Source: Panax quinquefolius
Taxonomy: Eukaryota > Streptophyta > Magnoliopsida > Apiales > Araliaceae
DNA length: 64,000 nucleotides
Direction: 5' to 3'
Assembly (NCBI GenBank): GCA_020205615.1
Contig: CM035170.1
Span: 38,476,143-38,540,142, forward strand
The notes under the pieces are model-generated. The model was not told where the DNA came from. It searched no databases and was given only the letters and a program-made list of their open reading frames with translations. This document shows, piece after piece, positions 11,960-23,352 of the stretch (the first letter of the stretch is position 1; every line of letters begins with the position of its first letter). A program made the position numbers and the translations under genes.

Positions 11960-12274
11960 GAAGGCTTGGGGTGGCCATTTTAAGAAAAAGAGAGGCGAGG
12001 AAGCCCTGCCAAATTTGCTCTGTACTTACAATATACTGAGTGCTTTCTCATTTTATACACTTGTGAGCTCACATATAGCTATTTTTGTATCGCATGGAGC
12101 CGAAGTTTCATCCACTTTAAAGATATAGAAGTCTTCTTCGATGTACCCCACCGTAAGCCTCCTCTCACACACTTTAAAGCCTTTTCTTCATCTTTGCACA
12201 CACCCTTCTTCACGCTGAGAGTCGTGGTCATGCAGTTATTTGCCCTGACTTTGGTCCGTGGTTTTATTTTATTT

Positions 12275-12276
12275 TT

Positions 12277-12309
<33 letters not shown>

Positions 12310-12374
12310 GGACTAACATTATCGAAGTTATGCCTCGATTGAGCCTAGACTTTTGGTCTGCAGAGTATTTATTT

Positions 12375-12415
<41 letters not shown>

Positions 12416-12460
12416 GTGTTGGACTTTGTTCGATGAGCCTAGACTTGATCCGGAGCGATT

Positions 12461-12533
<73 letters not shown>

Positions 12534-12573
12534 GAACTTTGTTCGATGAGCCTAGATTTTACATTTATATATA

Positions 12574-12615
<42 letters not shown>

Positions 12616-12915
12616 TTCCATCCCAATTCATGAGTTTATTTTACATCCGTGGTTGATCGCTTTTATACTTTCTTTTTATGGTGGTTGATCGCTTTTATAT
12701 TTTTTTTCTTTCGCCTAGAGTTTACTTCGTGGCGTTGATCGCTTTTATGCCTACAACTTTATTTACGTTCATTCCCCGCCTGGAGTTTCCTCCGTATGTG
12801 GTTGATAGCTTTTTACAAATTTTTATTTACATTTTTCGATCCCCATGGAGGTGCTTCGTGGGTGGTCGATATATATATATATATATATATATTTACATCT
12901 TTTTATATATATACC
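12275..12915. repeat. (TA)n arrays in L1
   Basis: Blocks of pure or nearly pure TA at about 12277-12310, 12378-12411, 12463-12530, 12565-12613 and 12869-12892. They are separated by variants of a TTCGATGAGCCTAGA-type spacer. The blocks lie downstream of the TATA box, so they should be in the transcribed part of the LTR. Confidence 0.9.
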
Positions 12916-13722
12916 GCCATCGCTTTCATACAAATCATGTAGATCATGTGAGCCTAGAATCATGTGATCATGATTCATTCAACCTATCGATCTAGATTCT
13001 GTTCCGTGATGGACATTTTCATTGTAAGAAGTACTTTGTAAATTATTCTCATGCGATGGTCTCAATTTCCTCGATGGTTTTCATACCCACGAGGAAATTG
13101 ACATTATTTTGTATATTATTTTCTTATAGATGCTTCAGATCTCGAAAAAATAAAATCAATCAAGCTTCTAACACTTAATAAAATGGAAGTGTAAAAGGTC
13201 TCAATTACTATTGAGCACAAGGGTTTGAAAAACCTCTTTATAAAAACATCACCGCCATATCTTGCTAAAATTGAATTTTTACATAAATTCAAACCTCGTG
13301 TATATAGTGTTAACGAGGCCTCACACTACTTCCAAATAAACAAGCACATCGACCACACACACACACATATTTTTATAATAGTTTTTTTGAAAAGAGGCGG
13401 TCACCGTGGTAACACACGGATGTCTGGGGGTGCCTAACACCTTCCCTCCGATAATCAAGTCCCCGGACCCTAATGAATCTCTTGTTTCACCCAACCCATT
13501 TAGTAGTGTCACATCACCGGGTCAATGTGCAAACCTTTTTCTCATTGTGTTGTTGGTACAACCATTTAAAAACCAACTGGCGACTCTTAACAAATCCATC
13601 GTCGACATTATACATGTGGGACCTTTTTCACTTGTTTTTTCAAACAAATCTCACCTAAAATGAGAACACCAAAGAACAAGTAACGAAAAGGGACAACTAA
13701 AAAAATCCCGACGTCGATTGTG

Positions 13723-13740
13723 TGGCGACTCATTGGGAAT
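13723..13740 (+). promoter_or_regulatory. E1 primer binding site
   Basis: TGGCGACTCATTGGGAAT, corresponding to TGGCGACTCTGCTTTGGGA in E2 (27196-27214, minus). It sits directly after the LTR end. It resembles the TGGCGACTC-type sites of Ogre/Tat elements; the tRNA is not assigned here. Confidence 0.7.
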
Positions 13741-14337
13741 TCCAAGAAGAGGACTTAAGCCGCTATTACAATCTTTTCAAAATTGTTATCTCGATTGTGT
13801 GTGGATGTTGCATTTACATTTATGATGAATGTGTGTATTAATGAATTTATTTATTGCACTTAGTGCTTTCACACCATATCTGCCAGGATATTAGTGTTTC
13901 ACACATGTCATCATTTCCATACGGGTGAGACGCGATGTATGTGAATGTATGTTGTGTGGTTCCTCCACCAGGAGGCTATCCTGTCATTGTTTGATTATTG
14001 GACTCGTAGGAAGACTAATTCTCGCGAGGCTCAGGAAAGGCACCACCCAAATTCGCTCCAGTTGAAAGACCGGATTAATTTCCATTGAGTAAATTCACGA
14101 TGATTTGGGAACCTTCATGCCAAAAAACCGCCGAGAGTAACCTAAAGATAGGTCAGCCTCTGATAAACCCAAAACGGAGGAAAGTCTCTTCATGCTTTCT
14201 CATTTTAATTACTTGTAAACACAATTACTTGTAATTTCATTCCATATCTATCTCCATGTAATGAGAAATATGAAGAAATGTGTACACATACATATTTAAT
14301 TTAACATGCTATCCTGTATTACAAACAACTGACGTCC
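13741..14337 (+). other. E1 leader (5' untranslated region)
   Basis: Non-coding sequence between PBS and gag, alignable with the reversed leader of E2 (26.58-27.19 kb). Shared blocks include GGCTTAAGTCC-like, TTTAGTGCTT, ACATACATCG-like and AGGCACCACCCAAATT. No ORF is seen. Confidence 0.6.
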
Positions 14338-15762
14338 GTGTTGCAGGATAAAATTCCTAAAACCGAAACATCACATAGCATGTTATGTTTTACACATTCC
14401 CTAAAGACTAAACTATGCAAGTTTTTCGTAGGGAACCAATCGGACCTACTACCCGGTCAAAATCCAAAAAGGCTGCAAGCCTACAGTCAATCATGTGATC
14501 ATCTGACTAGACTGACCTTAATCCAGTTTCTTGCAAAGAATTTGATGGATTAAGCAAATAAATTACAGATTTGGCTATTCTGCTTAAAGAACTATACCAG
14601 TCTACTCAGGGTCCAAAGATACCCGTACATGCTGAATCCTCTACATAAGGGGGTACCCAAGTCATTACGATACCTAAAATGCAATTGGATACAACCAACA
14701 AAATTCATGATGCTACCCATCTCACAGGAGACCTAGACACCAGTGACATTAGAAAGAAAGTCCTCCAAATGGAAGAGACCCTTCGTGTTATCAAAGGAAT
14801 TGGAACGCACGGAAGAGTTTCATATGCTGACCTTTGCATTTTCCCTGGTGTTCATTATCCAGAAAAGTTTAAGACTCCTGACTTCGAAAAATATGACGGG
14901 TTAGGAGATCCTTACACACATTTGAAAGTGTTTATTGGAGAACTCGGATCTTATGCAGAGGACGAGAAGCTCAGAATGCAGCTGTTCCAGAAAAGTCTGA
15001 CTAGAGAAGCCCGCTCGTGGTACACCAGATTAGACAACTCAAAGATCCATAGATGGGAAGAGCTAGCACACGCCTTCCTCACACAATACATCTTTCAGTC
15101 TCAGATGGCTCCTGACCGGTATCAAATTACCAAGGTCAAGAAACAGTCAAACGAATCTTTCAGAGAGTATGCTCAAAGGTGGAGACGCCTGGCTGCCCAA
15201 GTTATTCCTTCCATGACAGAATTAGAAATGGTCATGACTTTCATAGACATACAAGAAGCTCCTTTCTATGAAAGAGTTTTAGCCGACATCGGTAAACTAT
15301 TTTCTGAAATGGTCAAACATGGGGAGATGGCTGAGATGGGATTGAAGTCTGGAAAAATTCAAGACCTAGCTGCCCTTAAAGCTGTTGCTGAGAACAGCCA
15401 ATCCAAAAATTATGGAAACAACCCCCGGAGGGGTCCATAAAAAGAAAAAGGAAGATGTTTCCCTGATACTACAGGGTCAAAAAGGCAATCAGAACATGCC
15501 TATCGAAAGGAGAAGTTACACTCCCTTTCAAGCACAGTCTTCGAACCCTCCAATACCAAAAGGTGGAGAAGTCAAATGCCCTCGAATGTTCACACCCTTA
15601 GGGGACTCACTCAAGAATATTCTCACCCTTCTAACAACACAGAAGAAAATCACGCATCTTCTTCCACCACTAGCCCCTCTAATGGATGGGGTTTTAATGT
15701 CGCCGAAAATGTGCTTATCATGCGGGGCACCGGACATGATACTCGTGGATTGTTGGGCCTTG
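14338..15762 (+). pseudogene. gag: E1 gag, first part
   Basis: The best open stretch is 14679-15440 (253 codons). It contains the retrotransposon gag capsid domain: TPDFEKYDGLGDPYTHLKVF, LFQKSLTREARSWYTRL, WEELAHAFLTQY and ESFREYAQRWRRLAAQV. One extra G in the run near 15435 (CGGAGGGG versus CGGAGGG in E2) shifts the frame. The following segment (HKKKKEDVSLILQGQKGNQN) is read in another frame to about 15760, where the zinc-finger-like CGAP...DCWAL begins. E2 interrupts the gene at 15763, and the part resumes at 29690 after loss of about 0.4 kb. The region upstream of 14679 encodes a related but stop-broken N terminus. Confidence 0.85.
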
Positions 15763-16535
15763 ATTTTGGGTGTCCCTTTCCGTTACTTGTTCTTTGGTGT
15801 TCTCATTTTAGGTGAGATTTGTTTTGAAAAAACAAGTGAAAAAGCAAACATATGTATAATGTCGACGATGGACTGTTAAGAGTCGCCAGTTGGTTTTTTA
15901 AATGGTTGTACCAACACAACCGAGAAAAGGTTTGCACATTGACCCAGTGATGTGACACTGATATACGGGTCGGTGAAACCGAGATTCATTAGGGTCCGGG
16001 GACTTGGTTATGCGGGGGGAAGGTGTTAGGCACCCCCCGACATCCGTGTTACCACGGTGACCGCCTCTTTTCAAGAAACTATTATCTGAATGTGTGTGTG
16101 TGTGTGTGGTTCAATGTCTTTATTATATGGAAGTAGTGCGAGGCCTCGTCGAACCTATATATATTGTGGTTTGAATTTATATAAAAATTCAATTTTTAGT
16201 AAGATATGGAAGTGATGTTTTATAAAAGTGATTTTTTCAAACCTTGATGCTCAATAGGAATTGAGACATTTTACACTCCAATTTTTATTAAGTGATCGAC
16301 TGGATTGATTTTATTTGACAGATGCGAGGCATCCGTACGAAAATAATATACAAAAATAATGCCGACTTCCTCGTGGGTATGGAAACCATCTGAGGAATTT
16401 GACACACAGTAGAATAATTTACAAGTCGCTTATAATTTGAAAATGTCCATCACGGAACCGAATCTAGATCCAATGGGATGAATCTGTGATCACATGATTC
16501 CTAGGCTCACAAATACCGCAATTTATATGAAAGAA

Positions 16536-16616
16536 ATAATGGTATATATATAAAAGTCATAAATATATATATATATATGATCACCAACCACGATAAGCAC
16601 CTCCATGGGGATCAAA

Positions 16617-16647
<31 letters not shown>

Positions 16648-16807
16648 AATATATGATAAATGTAAATAAAAAGTCATAAACCAACCACCACGAAGGAAAC
16701 TCCAAAGGACAAAATGTAAATAAAGTCAAAAATATCAACCGCCACTTAATAAACTCAAAGCAGTGACGAAAATAAAGAAAAGTAAGCGATCAACCACCAT
16801 ATATAAG

Positions 16808-16852
<45 letters not shown>

Positions 16853-16916
16853 AATAAATAAATGCTGCACGGATGTAAAATCTAGGCTCATCGTAACGAG
16901 AGTTCAACCACAGTTC

Positions 16917-17006
<90 letters not shown>

Positions 17007-17060
17007 GAATAAACGCACTGAGATATAAAATCAGGCTCATCGAACAAAGTTAGACACACG

Positions 17061-17129
<69 letters not shown>

Positions 17130-17183
17130 TAAATAAACACTCTGCATCAAAGTCTCAGGCTCATCGAACAAAGTTCGACACAG

Positions 17184-17242
<59 letters not shown>

Positions 17243-17300
17243 AATAAACGCCTGCATCAAGTTCAGGCTCAATCGAGGCATAACTCGATAATCGATAATG

Positions 17301-17340
<40 letters not shown>
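16536..17340. repeat. (TA)n arrays in L2
   Basis: Long TA runs near 16620-16650, 16806-16850, 16918-17002, 17063-17125, 17188-17236 and 17300-17335. They are separated by a spacer with AGGCTCATCGAACAAAGTTC, the reverse of the L1 spacer. Any open frames here only encode TyrIle repeats. Confidence 0.9.
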
Positions 17341-17659
17341 CGAATGAAACCACGGACCAAAGTTGAAAGGGCAAAAGCAAGCAACACGACTCTCAAACTC
17401 AACGTGTAGAAGGGTGTGTGCAAAGATGAAGAGAAAGACTCTAAAGTGTGTGAGAAGGCTTACGGTGATCGCTAAAAAAAGGCTTCTATATCTTTAGAGT
17501 GGGTAAACACTTGGCTTTTGTGGGTACAAAAGAGGCTATATATGAGCTCACTGTGTGTTTAAAAGTGGGAAAATACACTCTGTATGGGGTGAGTGCAGAG
17601 CAAATTGTGCGGAGGTTTCCTCGTCTTTTTCTCTTGAAAATCAAGCACCCCAAGCCCTC

Positions 17660-17667
17660 TATTTATA
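17660..17667 (-). promoter_or_regulatory. TATA box of L2
   Basis: TATAAATA on the minus strand inside CCCTCTATTTATAGAGGG; equivalent to the boxes in L1, L3 and L4. Confidence 0.7.
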
Positions 17668-18479
17668 GAGGGGGGAGCGCAGAGTCTACCTATGGCACCT
17701 AGTAGTAGTGTGTGTGCTATGGCTGCCGGGGTGCCCCGGGCAGTGGGTGGGTCCCCGTGTCAAGCACGTACATCTGTGACAACGCTATTGCTCGCTTTCG
17801 GTCGCTCATAACTTTCAATCCGGGAGTCCGATGGAAGCGTGCCATACCATTCCGGAAAGCTCTTTTCCGAGAGCTACACAATGATATATGATTTGACCTT
17901 TTTTGATTCCAGGAAGATGGGTCCATGACCAAAATGGCATTCCGGGTTCGTCAGGCAATCCGGTGAGCCGTTTTGTGTAGTTTGCATGCTCGAAAGTTAA
18001 GATATCGTTCTTGTGGGACTTCTTTGAAGTATTTTGAGTTGAAATGAGTGTATTTGATTTGAAGTGAAGTTGAGTTGGCAAAATGACCATTTTGCCCCCC
18101 CTCCCGGTTATCTCTTTTTTCAGCTAGATTATAGCAGTCTTTTTCTCGTGGTTATCTCGAGGTCGAGGTTGACTTGATGTTGACTTTGACTGTCCTCAGG
18201 GTTATCTCTGAGGTTGGCTTGACCTCCTAGGGCTATCTCCAGGCTTTGATCTTGATCCCTGGGGCTATCTCCGAGGTTGAAACTGACTTTCCCGGGATTA
18301 TCTCCGAGGGTTTGAAACTGATTTTCGGGGTTATCTTCGGGGTTGAACCGGATCTCGGGGGTTATCTCGGGGTTTGAATTGATGTTGTAGTCCTCGTGGT
18401 TATCTTTGGAGTGTGAAAAAGACGCTTTTGCCCTCCTGCATGGTTAGTAATAGGGAGAAAAAAATTTGGAGTGTCTACA

Positions 18480-18492
18480 GATGCCCCTCTTT
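18480..18492 (-). promoter_or_regulatory. E2 polypurine tract
   Basis: AAAGAGGGGCATC on the minus strand, abutting the TGTAGAC start of L2. The same tract precedes L4 in E1 (49074-49085). It would prime plus-strand DNA synthesis. Confidence 0.75.
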
Positions 18493-18611
18493 ATCATGTT
18501 CATGCAATGCAATGGAATGGACATGATAAAGATTAGTAGACACTTGAAACATGATAAGGTATTTTCAATGATGCAAATCGCAATGTAGTGAATGTTTATG
18601 ATGAATGTGAA

Positions 18612-18850
18612 AATGTTTTCGCAAATCGCAGTTCGTAAATCGCACATCGCATTTCATCATACTTCGCATTTTTCGCTTTTCGCCAGATTTCGCCAAATCG
18701 CAAATCGCAACATATCGCACATCGTGACATCGATATATATCGCATATCGCATATCGCAAATCGCATATCGCAAAATCATATATCGCAAAATCGCAAATCG
18801 CAATGTAATGAATATTATGATGAATGTTAAAATGTATTCGCAAATCGCTT
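18612..18850. repeat. TCGCAAA / TCGCATA short tandem repeats in E2 3' region
   Basis: About 25 degenerate copies of a 7-8 bp unit (TCGCAAA, TCGCATA, TCGCACA) in the 3' non-coding region just upstream (in element sense) of the PPT. The corresponding place in E1 has a different low-complexity repeat. Confidence 0.85.
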
Positions 18851-20120
18851 TACCTTTTTACCGATCATTGTTGATGCATATCTTTGGTGTTGACTCCAAT
18901 GGTTTGGCATTTAATCACCGATGCTTGTTTGATGAAGATAAGTTGAGATGTTTTCCACATCTCCGATGGGGATGACGTTCAAAATCACCGGACCCTCCCG
19001 ATGTATTCATTTGGTAGTTTGCAACGGTGACTATCCCCGCCGATCGCTAAACTTTTTTTGGTTCCCACTCGAACGGTGGTATACTGAAGCTTTCATCATT
19101 TGAAACTATCTTGATGTCGCTACCGAATTGATGGCAATGGTTTAAGAATACCGGATCTTTCGATACCTTCATCAAGTAATATTCCACGGATTATTCACTA
19201 GACTTCACCGATGTTACGTTAGATTGATGACAACCACGGATGTCTCACCCTTCTTGAGGTGATTTGGAGTTTCCTTTCACTTTGTTGGGTGCTTGTGCCC
19301 CATTTCCTTAAGCGTTTGATTCGCAACCCTATTGAATCGATGACTTGAATGTCATTTGAAATCCTCGGAGGGTGTAATTCATTCTTTTTCACCTGCCAGA
19401 TTTGAACGTTTGTAGAGGCCTCGACTTATGAGGACTTAACTTAACGACACATGTTGATGGTGTAGATTTTTTTTCGCTAGACTTTTTCGTCGTTGACCTT
19501 CTACTTCTGAGTTAAGAACTTTTTTGAGAAGTTTCCCCTTCTTTCGTAGGGGCACGCTTATATCGCTATGATTTCTTTCAGGAGTTCACCCCTTTCTTTT
19601 TGATGAGAAGCTTGATCTCGCCTTAAACTCCTTCCATTTCTTGGAATTGGAAAAATGCCCCAGTCCTTTCGCATGTTGATGCCGAGGGTTCATATGAGAA
19701 ACTCTCTTTGTTGATGAAGTCGTGAGTGAATAATATCTGAATCGCCATTGAGATGATGATGGACCATGCTGATGGTGCTAACTGGTGCATTTTCCATTTT
19801 AGGATGATTGATAAATGCCCCAGTGTTGAGTTATCGTCGCTGCTTCGAGATTGCCCCCAATCTTGTTGTAAGGGATCCAATATCCGGTTGTCGCCAATTT
19901 TGAAATTGCCCCAGCCTCGCTTGTTATCTGGGATAGTTGCTTTGATAGATGAGCTGATAAGACGCCGAGATCGCAAGAGCTTTTTTTACTCGTACCATCC
20001 GGTGAATGTGTAGTGGATGTGGGCTTTGATGTTGACTACTCTTTCTCGGTAGAGATGTCGCTTTGTTAGAGAGATGATGCTCTAACTCATAGGGATATCG
20101 TTGTTCTTTGAGCGGGATGA
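18851..20120 (-). other. E2 3' non-coding region
   Basis: No protein motif was recognised in any frame. It contains several ATGCCCCAG / TTGCCCCA motifs (19654, 19815, 19851, 19908). It occupies the place of the antisense ORFs and 3' UTR of E1, but I could not align it with them by eye. Confidence 0.5.
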
Positions 20121-21360
20121 CGCTATATATATCCACCCGAGATATATCGCATGTAGTTAGCGGTGGATCCGTTGGCTCGTGTAGAAACCCTTGGGTAGAG
20201 AGATCGCGTTGTTACCTCCTTCTTCTGAGAGGAATCCATGTTGGACTTGATAGCCCGCATATACACTGATTTGTAGATGGGCTTGTATTTTCCTGCACAA
20301 ACTAGCTTAGCCATTTTGTCATGTACAGTGCACATTGTATATATCAAACAACATTATATGTGGCAGAGAAATATATGTTGAATCACTTCCCTTTTAGTTG
20401 TGCCTTTTTATTTGATTGATATTTGCTTGTTTCTCCAGGACTTTGTGATCTGGATGTATTCTGAACCCCTCCTTGATGGATGGACAATGAGATGTCTCAG
20501 GATTTTCAGAATGGATCGTCGATCTGTGTGTATTCCCTACCATCTTTGGTGTCTTGGGACTTGTTTCTGTATGTGGTTATGGATAGGAGTATGTTTGTTT
20601 TTTTTTTTACGTGGTGAGATGGACCATATAACATGGTCGCTATGTCCGCCGCACTCCGTGTATTGGGGAGATAAGGTCGACGTAGTTCAGCCCCATGCAT
20701 GTATGAGATGATTGGGATAGAAAAGTTTAATCCCACGAGCCATAAAGATAAAAGGGGAAGAGAAAGTTTAATCCTAGGTTGAGGATAAATTGAAGGTGTG
20801 AAAAGTTTGATCCCAGTGTATGGGTAGCCAAACCGCAAACCAAGAGGTTCAATTCAATCCGGTGGGATGACCTAAGTGGTATGATCGTGAAGATGAAGCC
20901 AGTGTCCTTTGGTTTGAAAGGATGTTTCCCGAGGGGAAAAGCGTGGAAGAGGAGTTGTATGTGGTAAAGGGTTAAAGAACCGGAATGGTGGTGATCGATG
21001 ATCCAAAACCGGGATGTTCGTTTGATGGTAACCTTAGACATAGTACCATTTCACGGTGTTCATTGATGATAAGTCGTGGAAATTCATCGCCATCCATTTC
21101 TGTAATCTGAAAGCGCCTCCGTCAATACCTCCTTGACAATAAATGGGCCTTCCCAATTTGGGAGAATTTTCCTTTAGATCGAGCTTGGTTGTCAATGATC
21201 TTTTTCAAAACCAAGTCGTGTTGTTTGAACTCGCCGTAGTTGGACTTTTTCATTGTAGGATCTTCTTTACAAGTAGAGGGCCGCTCATGTGTGGGCCACA
21301 TACTACACCATGGATCTCATCCATGAGTCTATGAGCTTGGTCTTGGTCCGGACATCCGAG
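20121..21360 (-). other. E2 post-integrase tail and 3' region
   Basis: On the minus strand this matches 37046-38127 plus 40778-40900 of E1. It includes the integrase C-terminal stretch (NWEGPFIVKE, near 21150), the GATCAAACTTT-type repeats (20720-20830) and the ATGTTGTTT...ACAATGT block that in E1 is split by S2. It verifies that S2 is an insertion. It ends in a fragment (20210-20250, plus strand) equivalent to the C-terminal end of the E1 antisense ORF (LPPS-ER). Confidence 0.7.
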
Positions 21361-21760
21361 GAGACCTAGTCTCTGCATCTCTTTTTTGTATAGTGCATCT
21401 CCATCAGTAGAATTTCATAGAAGTCGATGGATCCGCCTTTTCTCGGTCAGGCTCGCTCAACGGGTGTAGATCTATCTTGTGAGTGCTCATTGATATATTG
21501 ATATCAAAGGATGTTGGATGGGAGGTAGCTCATCCGATACTTCTCAATGTAATTCCCATAGTGGAGCCTTTTGTTGGGCAAATGTGAGGGTTGGGCATGT
21601 CTTCCTTGTCATGTATGTTGATCAAGGAGGCCCAGGTTGCTAGAGCATCTGCAAAATCATTCCTATTCCGAGGAATGTGGAGGAAGGATTTTTCTTCAAA
21701 CTCCAAAGCCATCTGTAGAACCGCTTGGATGGTAAGGCAAAGAATCAGTAGAACCCTTTG

Positions 21761-21765
<5 letters not shown>
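21361..21765 (-). pseudogene. E2 second RNase H remnant and start of integrase region
   Basis: The minus strand encodes VLQMALEFEEKSFLHIPRNR followed by NDFADALATWASL, the C-terminal part of the Tat-type second RNase H, including its last catalytic Asp (NDFADAL). Then come the linker and the first part of the region before the integrase zinc finger (as 35740-36180 of E1). The integrase core (36.2-37.0 kb in E1) is missing between here and 21240. The N-terminal half of RNase H is missing on the other side, beyond the poly-T tract. Confidence 0.75.
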
Positions 21766-21800
<35 letters not shown>

Positions 21801-21829
21801 CTTTTTTTTCTTTTTATCTTTTTTTTATC
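21766..21829. repeat. Poly(T)/poly(A) tract at a deletion junction in E2
   Basis: 35 uninterrupted T followed by T runs broken by C and A. On the coding strand it is an A-rich tract that replaces everything between the RT motif FHDLI and the RNase H remnant. Confidence 0.9.
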
Positions 21830-22560
21830 TATTAGATCGTGGAAAAGAGATATATGGCTCACTGATAGGTAGCTCCGGCATTGATGAGGCCGAATGACAA
21901 TCGTATGTAGCAAAGGGCTCCCCAAGGCGTGATGAATGAAGTTTTCTCATGATCATCTTCAGGAACCATGATTTGATGGTACCCCGCAGAGCAATCAGCA
22001 AAGGAGTACATGTTGTATCGAGCTATATTGTCAATGAATATGTGGATGAATGGCACGTGAAAGCTATCTTTGAGGCAAGCTTTATTCAAATCTATGTAAT
22101 CCACATAAACTCGCACCTCCCTTCCCGGTTTTGGCACGGGGACTATGTTGGATAGCCATTCAGGGTATGTTGACACCATGATGATGTCGGCTTGAAATTG
22201 TTTCACAATTTCTTCTTTAACTTTTAAACTCCACTCGTGTTTTAATCGCTCGAGCTTCACCTGAATGGCTTGAATCCCCTTTGATGGGAAGGCGATGAAT
22301 GACAATGTCCGTGGATAAACCGACCATGTCTTCAGTGAGACCATGCAAACACATCCTGGAATAGGGTCAATAGAGTAACCATGTCATTCCTTTGGTTTGG
22401 AGTGAGGTCCGTACCAATCTGGACTTGTTTGGGGTTTTCTAAGGTTCCGAGGTTTAAAAGAGGTGGTTTGATCAAGATTTGGCTTGGGTTTGTCTTCGAC
22501 CCATTCTTTGATCTCCTGAGGTATCTCATAGTCATCTTGTATTTCCATCAAGTCTGAGTC
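21830..22560 (-). pseudogene. pol: E2 reverse transcriptase, truncated
   Basis: The minus strand encodes LTPNQRNDMVTLLTLFQDVF, then EWSLKVKEEIVKQFQADII, TYPEWLSNIVPVPKPGREVR, YVDYIDLNKACLKDSF, MYSFADCSAGYHQI and TPWGALCYIRLSFGLINAGA, ending at LFHDLI. This covers the fingers and first palm motifs of a Ty3/gypsy RT. The following YVDD catalytic motif is missing because the reading runs into the poly(A) tract, so the enzyme cannot be active. One frameshift lies between the two segments near 22340. E1 keeps the complete region. Confidence 0.85.
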
Positions 22561-23352
22561 CAACTTTACATCAAAGTTACAGTCCTTGTGGAGAATAGAC
22601 AACACATCAGCAAGTACATGCACATCCAAATTCAGAGTCCTGAAACAAAATATGCTTTCACTTAGTATATATGAAATGCGTTGATCATACACAGTGTTAG
22701 CATATACTGGCAAAATAAACTGCTAATACTGCACATACGAAAAAAGTAAGTAGTTATTATATCTACAAGGCGTAAAGAGTTCTTCGCCCCTTTACCCTCG
22801 TCGACCAAAGCAAGGAATGTTGTTCCAATTGGCGAGGGCAAAGTCCGGTGGACCGCAGATGATGGAGGGATTGTCATCATCCTCCTCCTCTCCCGAATGA
22901 TGGCCATTACGCCCGGGCAATCATCGTCAGGGGGTGTATATATTGGTATGTTCATCATGAACGATGATGCGATATCTGGGACATCATCCGTGATGACATC
23001 TTTGCTTGATTCTTTGTTCCTCTTCTTCCACCGCGGGATTTGGAACAAAGATTTTTTTTTCTCCTTCACCGCGATCGGCTTCGGAAATAACATAACCATT
23101 ACATTGGCTGGCACCTTTACAGGAGGTTGTGTGGACTCAGAGTGTGAAGGTGCAGATAAACGCCACATGGTTGAAGTCAAGGGATCTCGTTGATGTTTAT
23201 GAGGATTCTCGTGACTAGAATCTGGCGTAATAGCCTAGCCCATTTATTCCAATTTACTGGTTAGCGAATTGGGTACTTGATACCCTGGCAATCTTTACCC
23301 AACCCTTATCCCGTCTTATGACCCAACGACATCATTTCTTGAGTAACCGACA
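22561..23352 (-). pseudogene. E2 protease-RT linker region
   Basis: Degenerate coding sequence on the minus strand (best stretch 22662-23180) with KPIAVKEKKKSLFQIPRWKK, CPGVMAIIRERRRMM and PLPNG-like motifs. It belongs to the Gag-Pol linker between protease and RT; E1 has lost it entirely. Confidence 0.55.

Larger units (their letters stand above)
11021..13720 (+). mobile_element. L1: 5' LTR of E1
   Basis: Begins TGTAGACCCTCAAAATTTT and ends shortly before the PBS, with CCCGACGTCGATTG. It shares its whole order of motifs with L4 and, reversed, with L2 and L3: GATAACC repeats, CTATAAATA box, TTTGCACACACCCTTCTTCACG, (TA)n arrays, TACCCACGAGGAAAT, and ACACCAAAGAACAAGTAAC near the end. Confidence 0.85.
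15763..18479 (-). mobile_element. L2: 3' LTR of E2
   Basis: Reads as the reverse of L1/L4: ends GTGTCTACA at 18479 (TGTAGACAC on the minus strand). Its left edge is GATTTTGGGTGTCC, lacking about 13 terminal bases (GTCGACGTCGG side) that L3 retains. It contains a TA block (16536-17340), a TATA box and GGTTATCTC repeats (the reverse of GAGATAACC). Confidence 0.85.

Noticed and set aside
12258..12656. Open frames of repeated Tyr-Ile (also at 16.5-17.4, 28.2-28.7 and 50.3-51.1 kb)
   Set aside because: They translate (TA)n microsatellites; there is no start context, no domain, and they occur on both strands.
21530..21925. Minus-strand open frame with a poly-Lys stretch as a single protein
   Set aside because: It is RT remnant joined through a poly(A) tract to an RNase H remnant; the Lys run is the tract.
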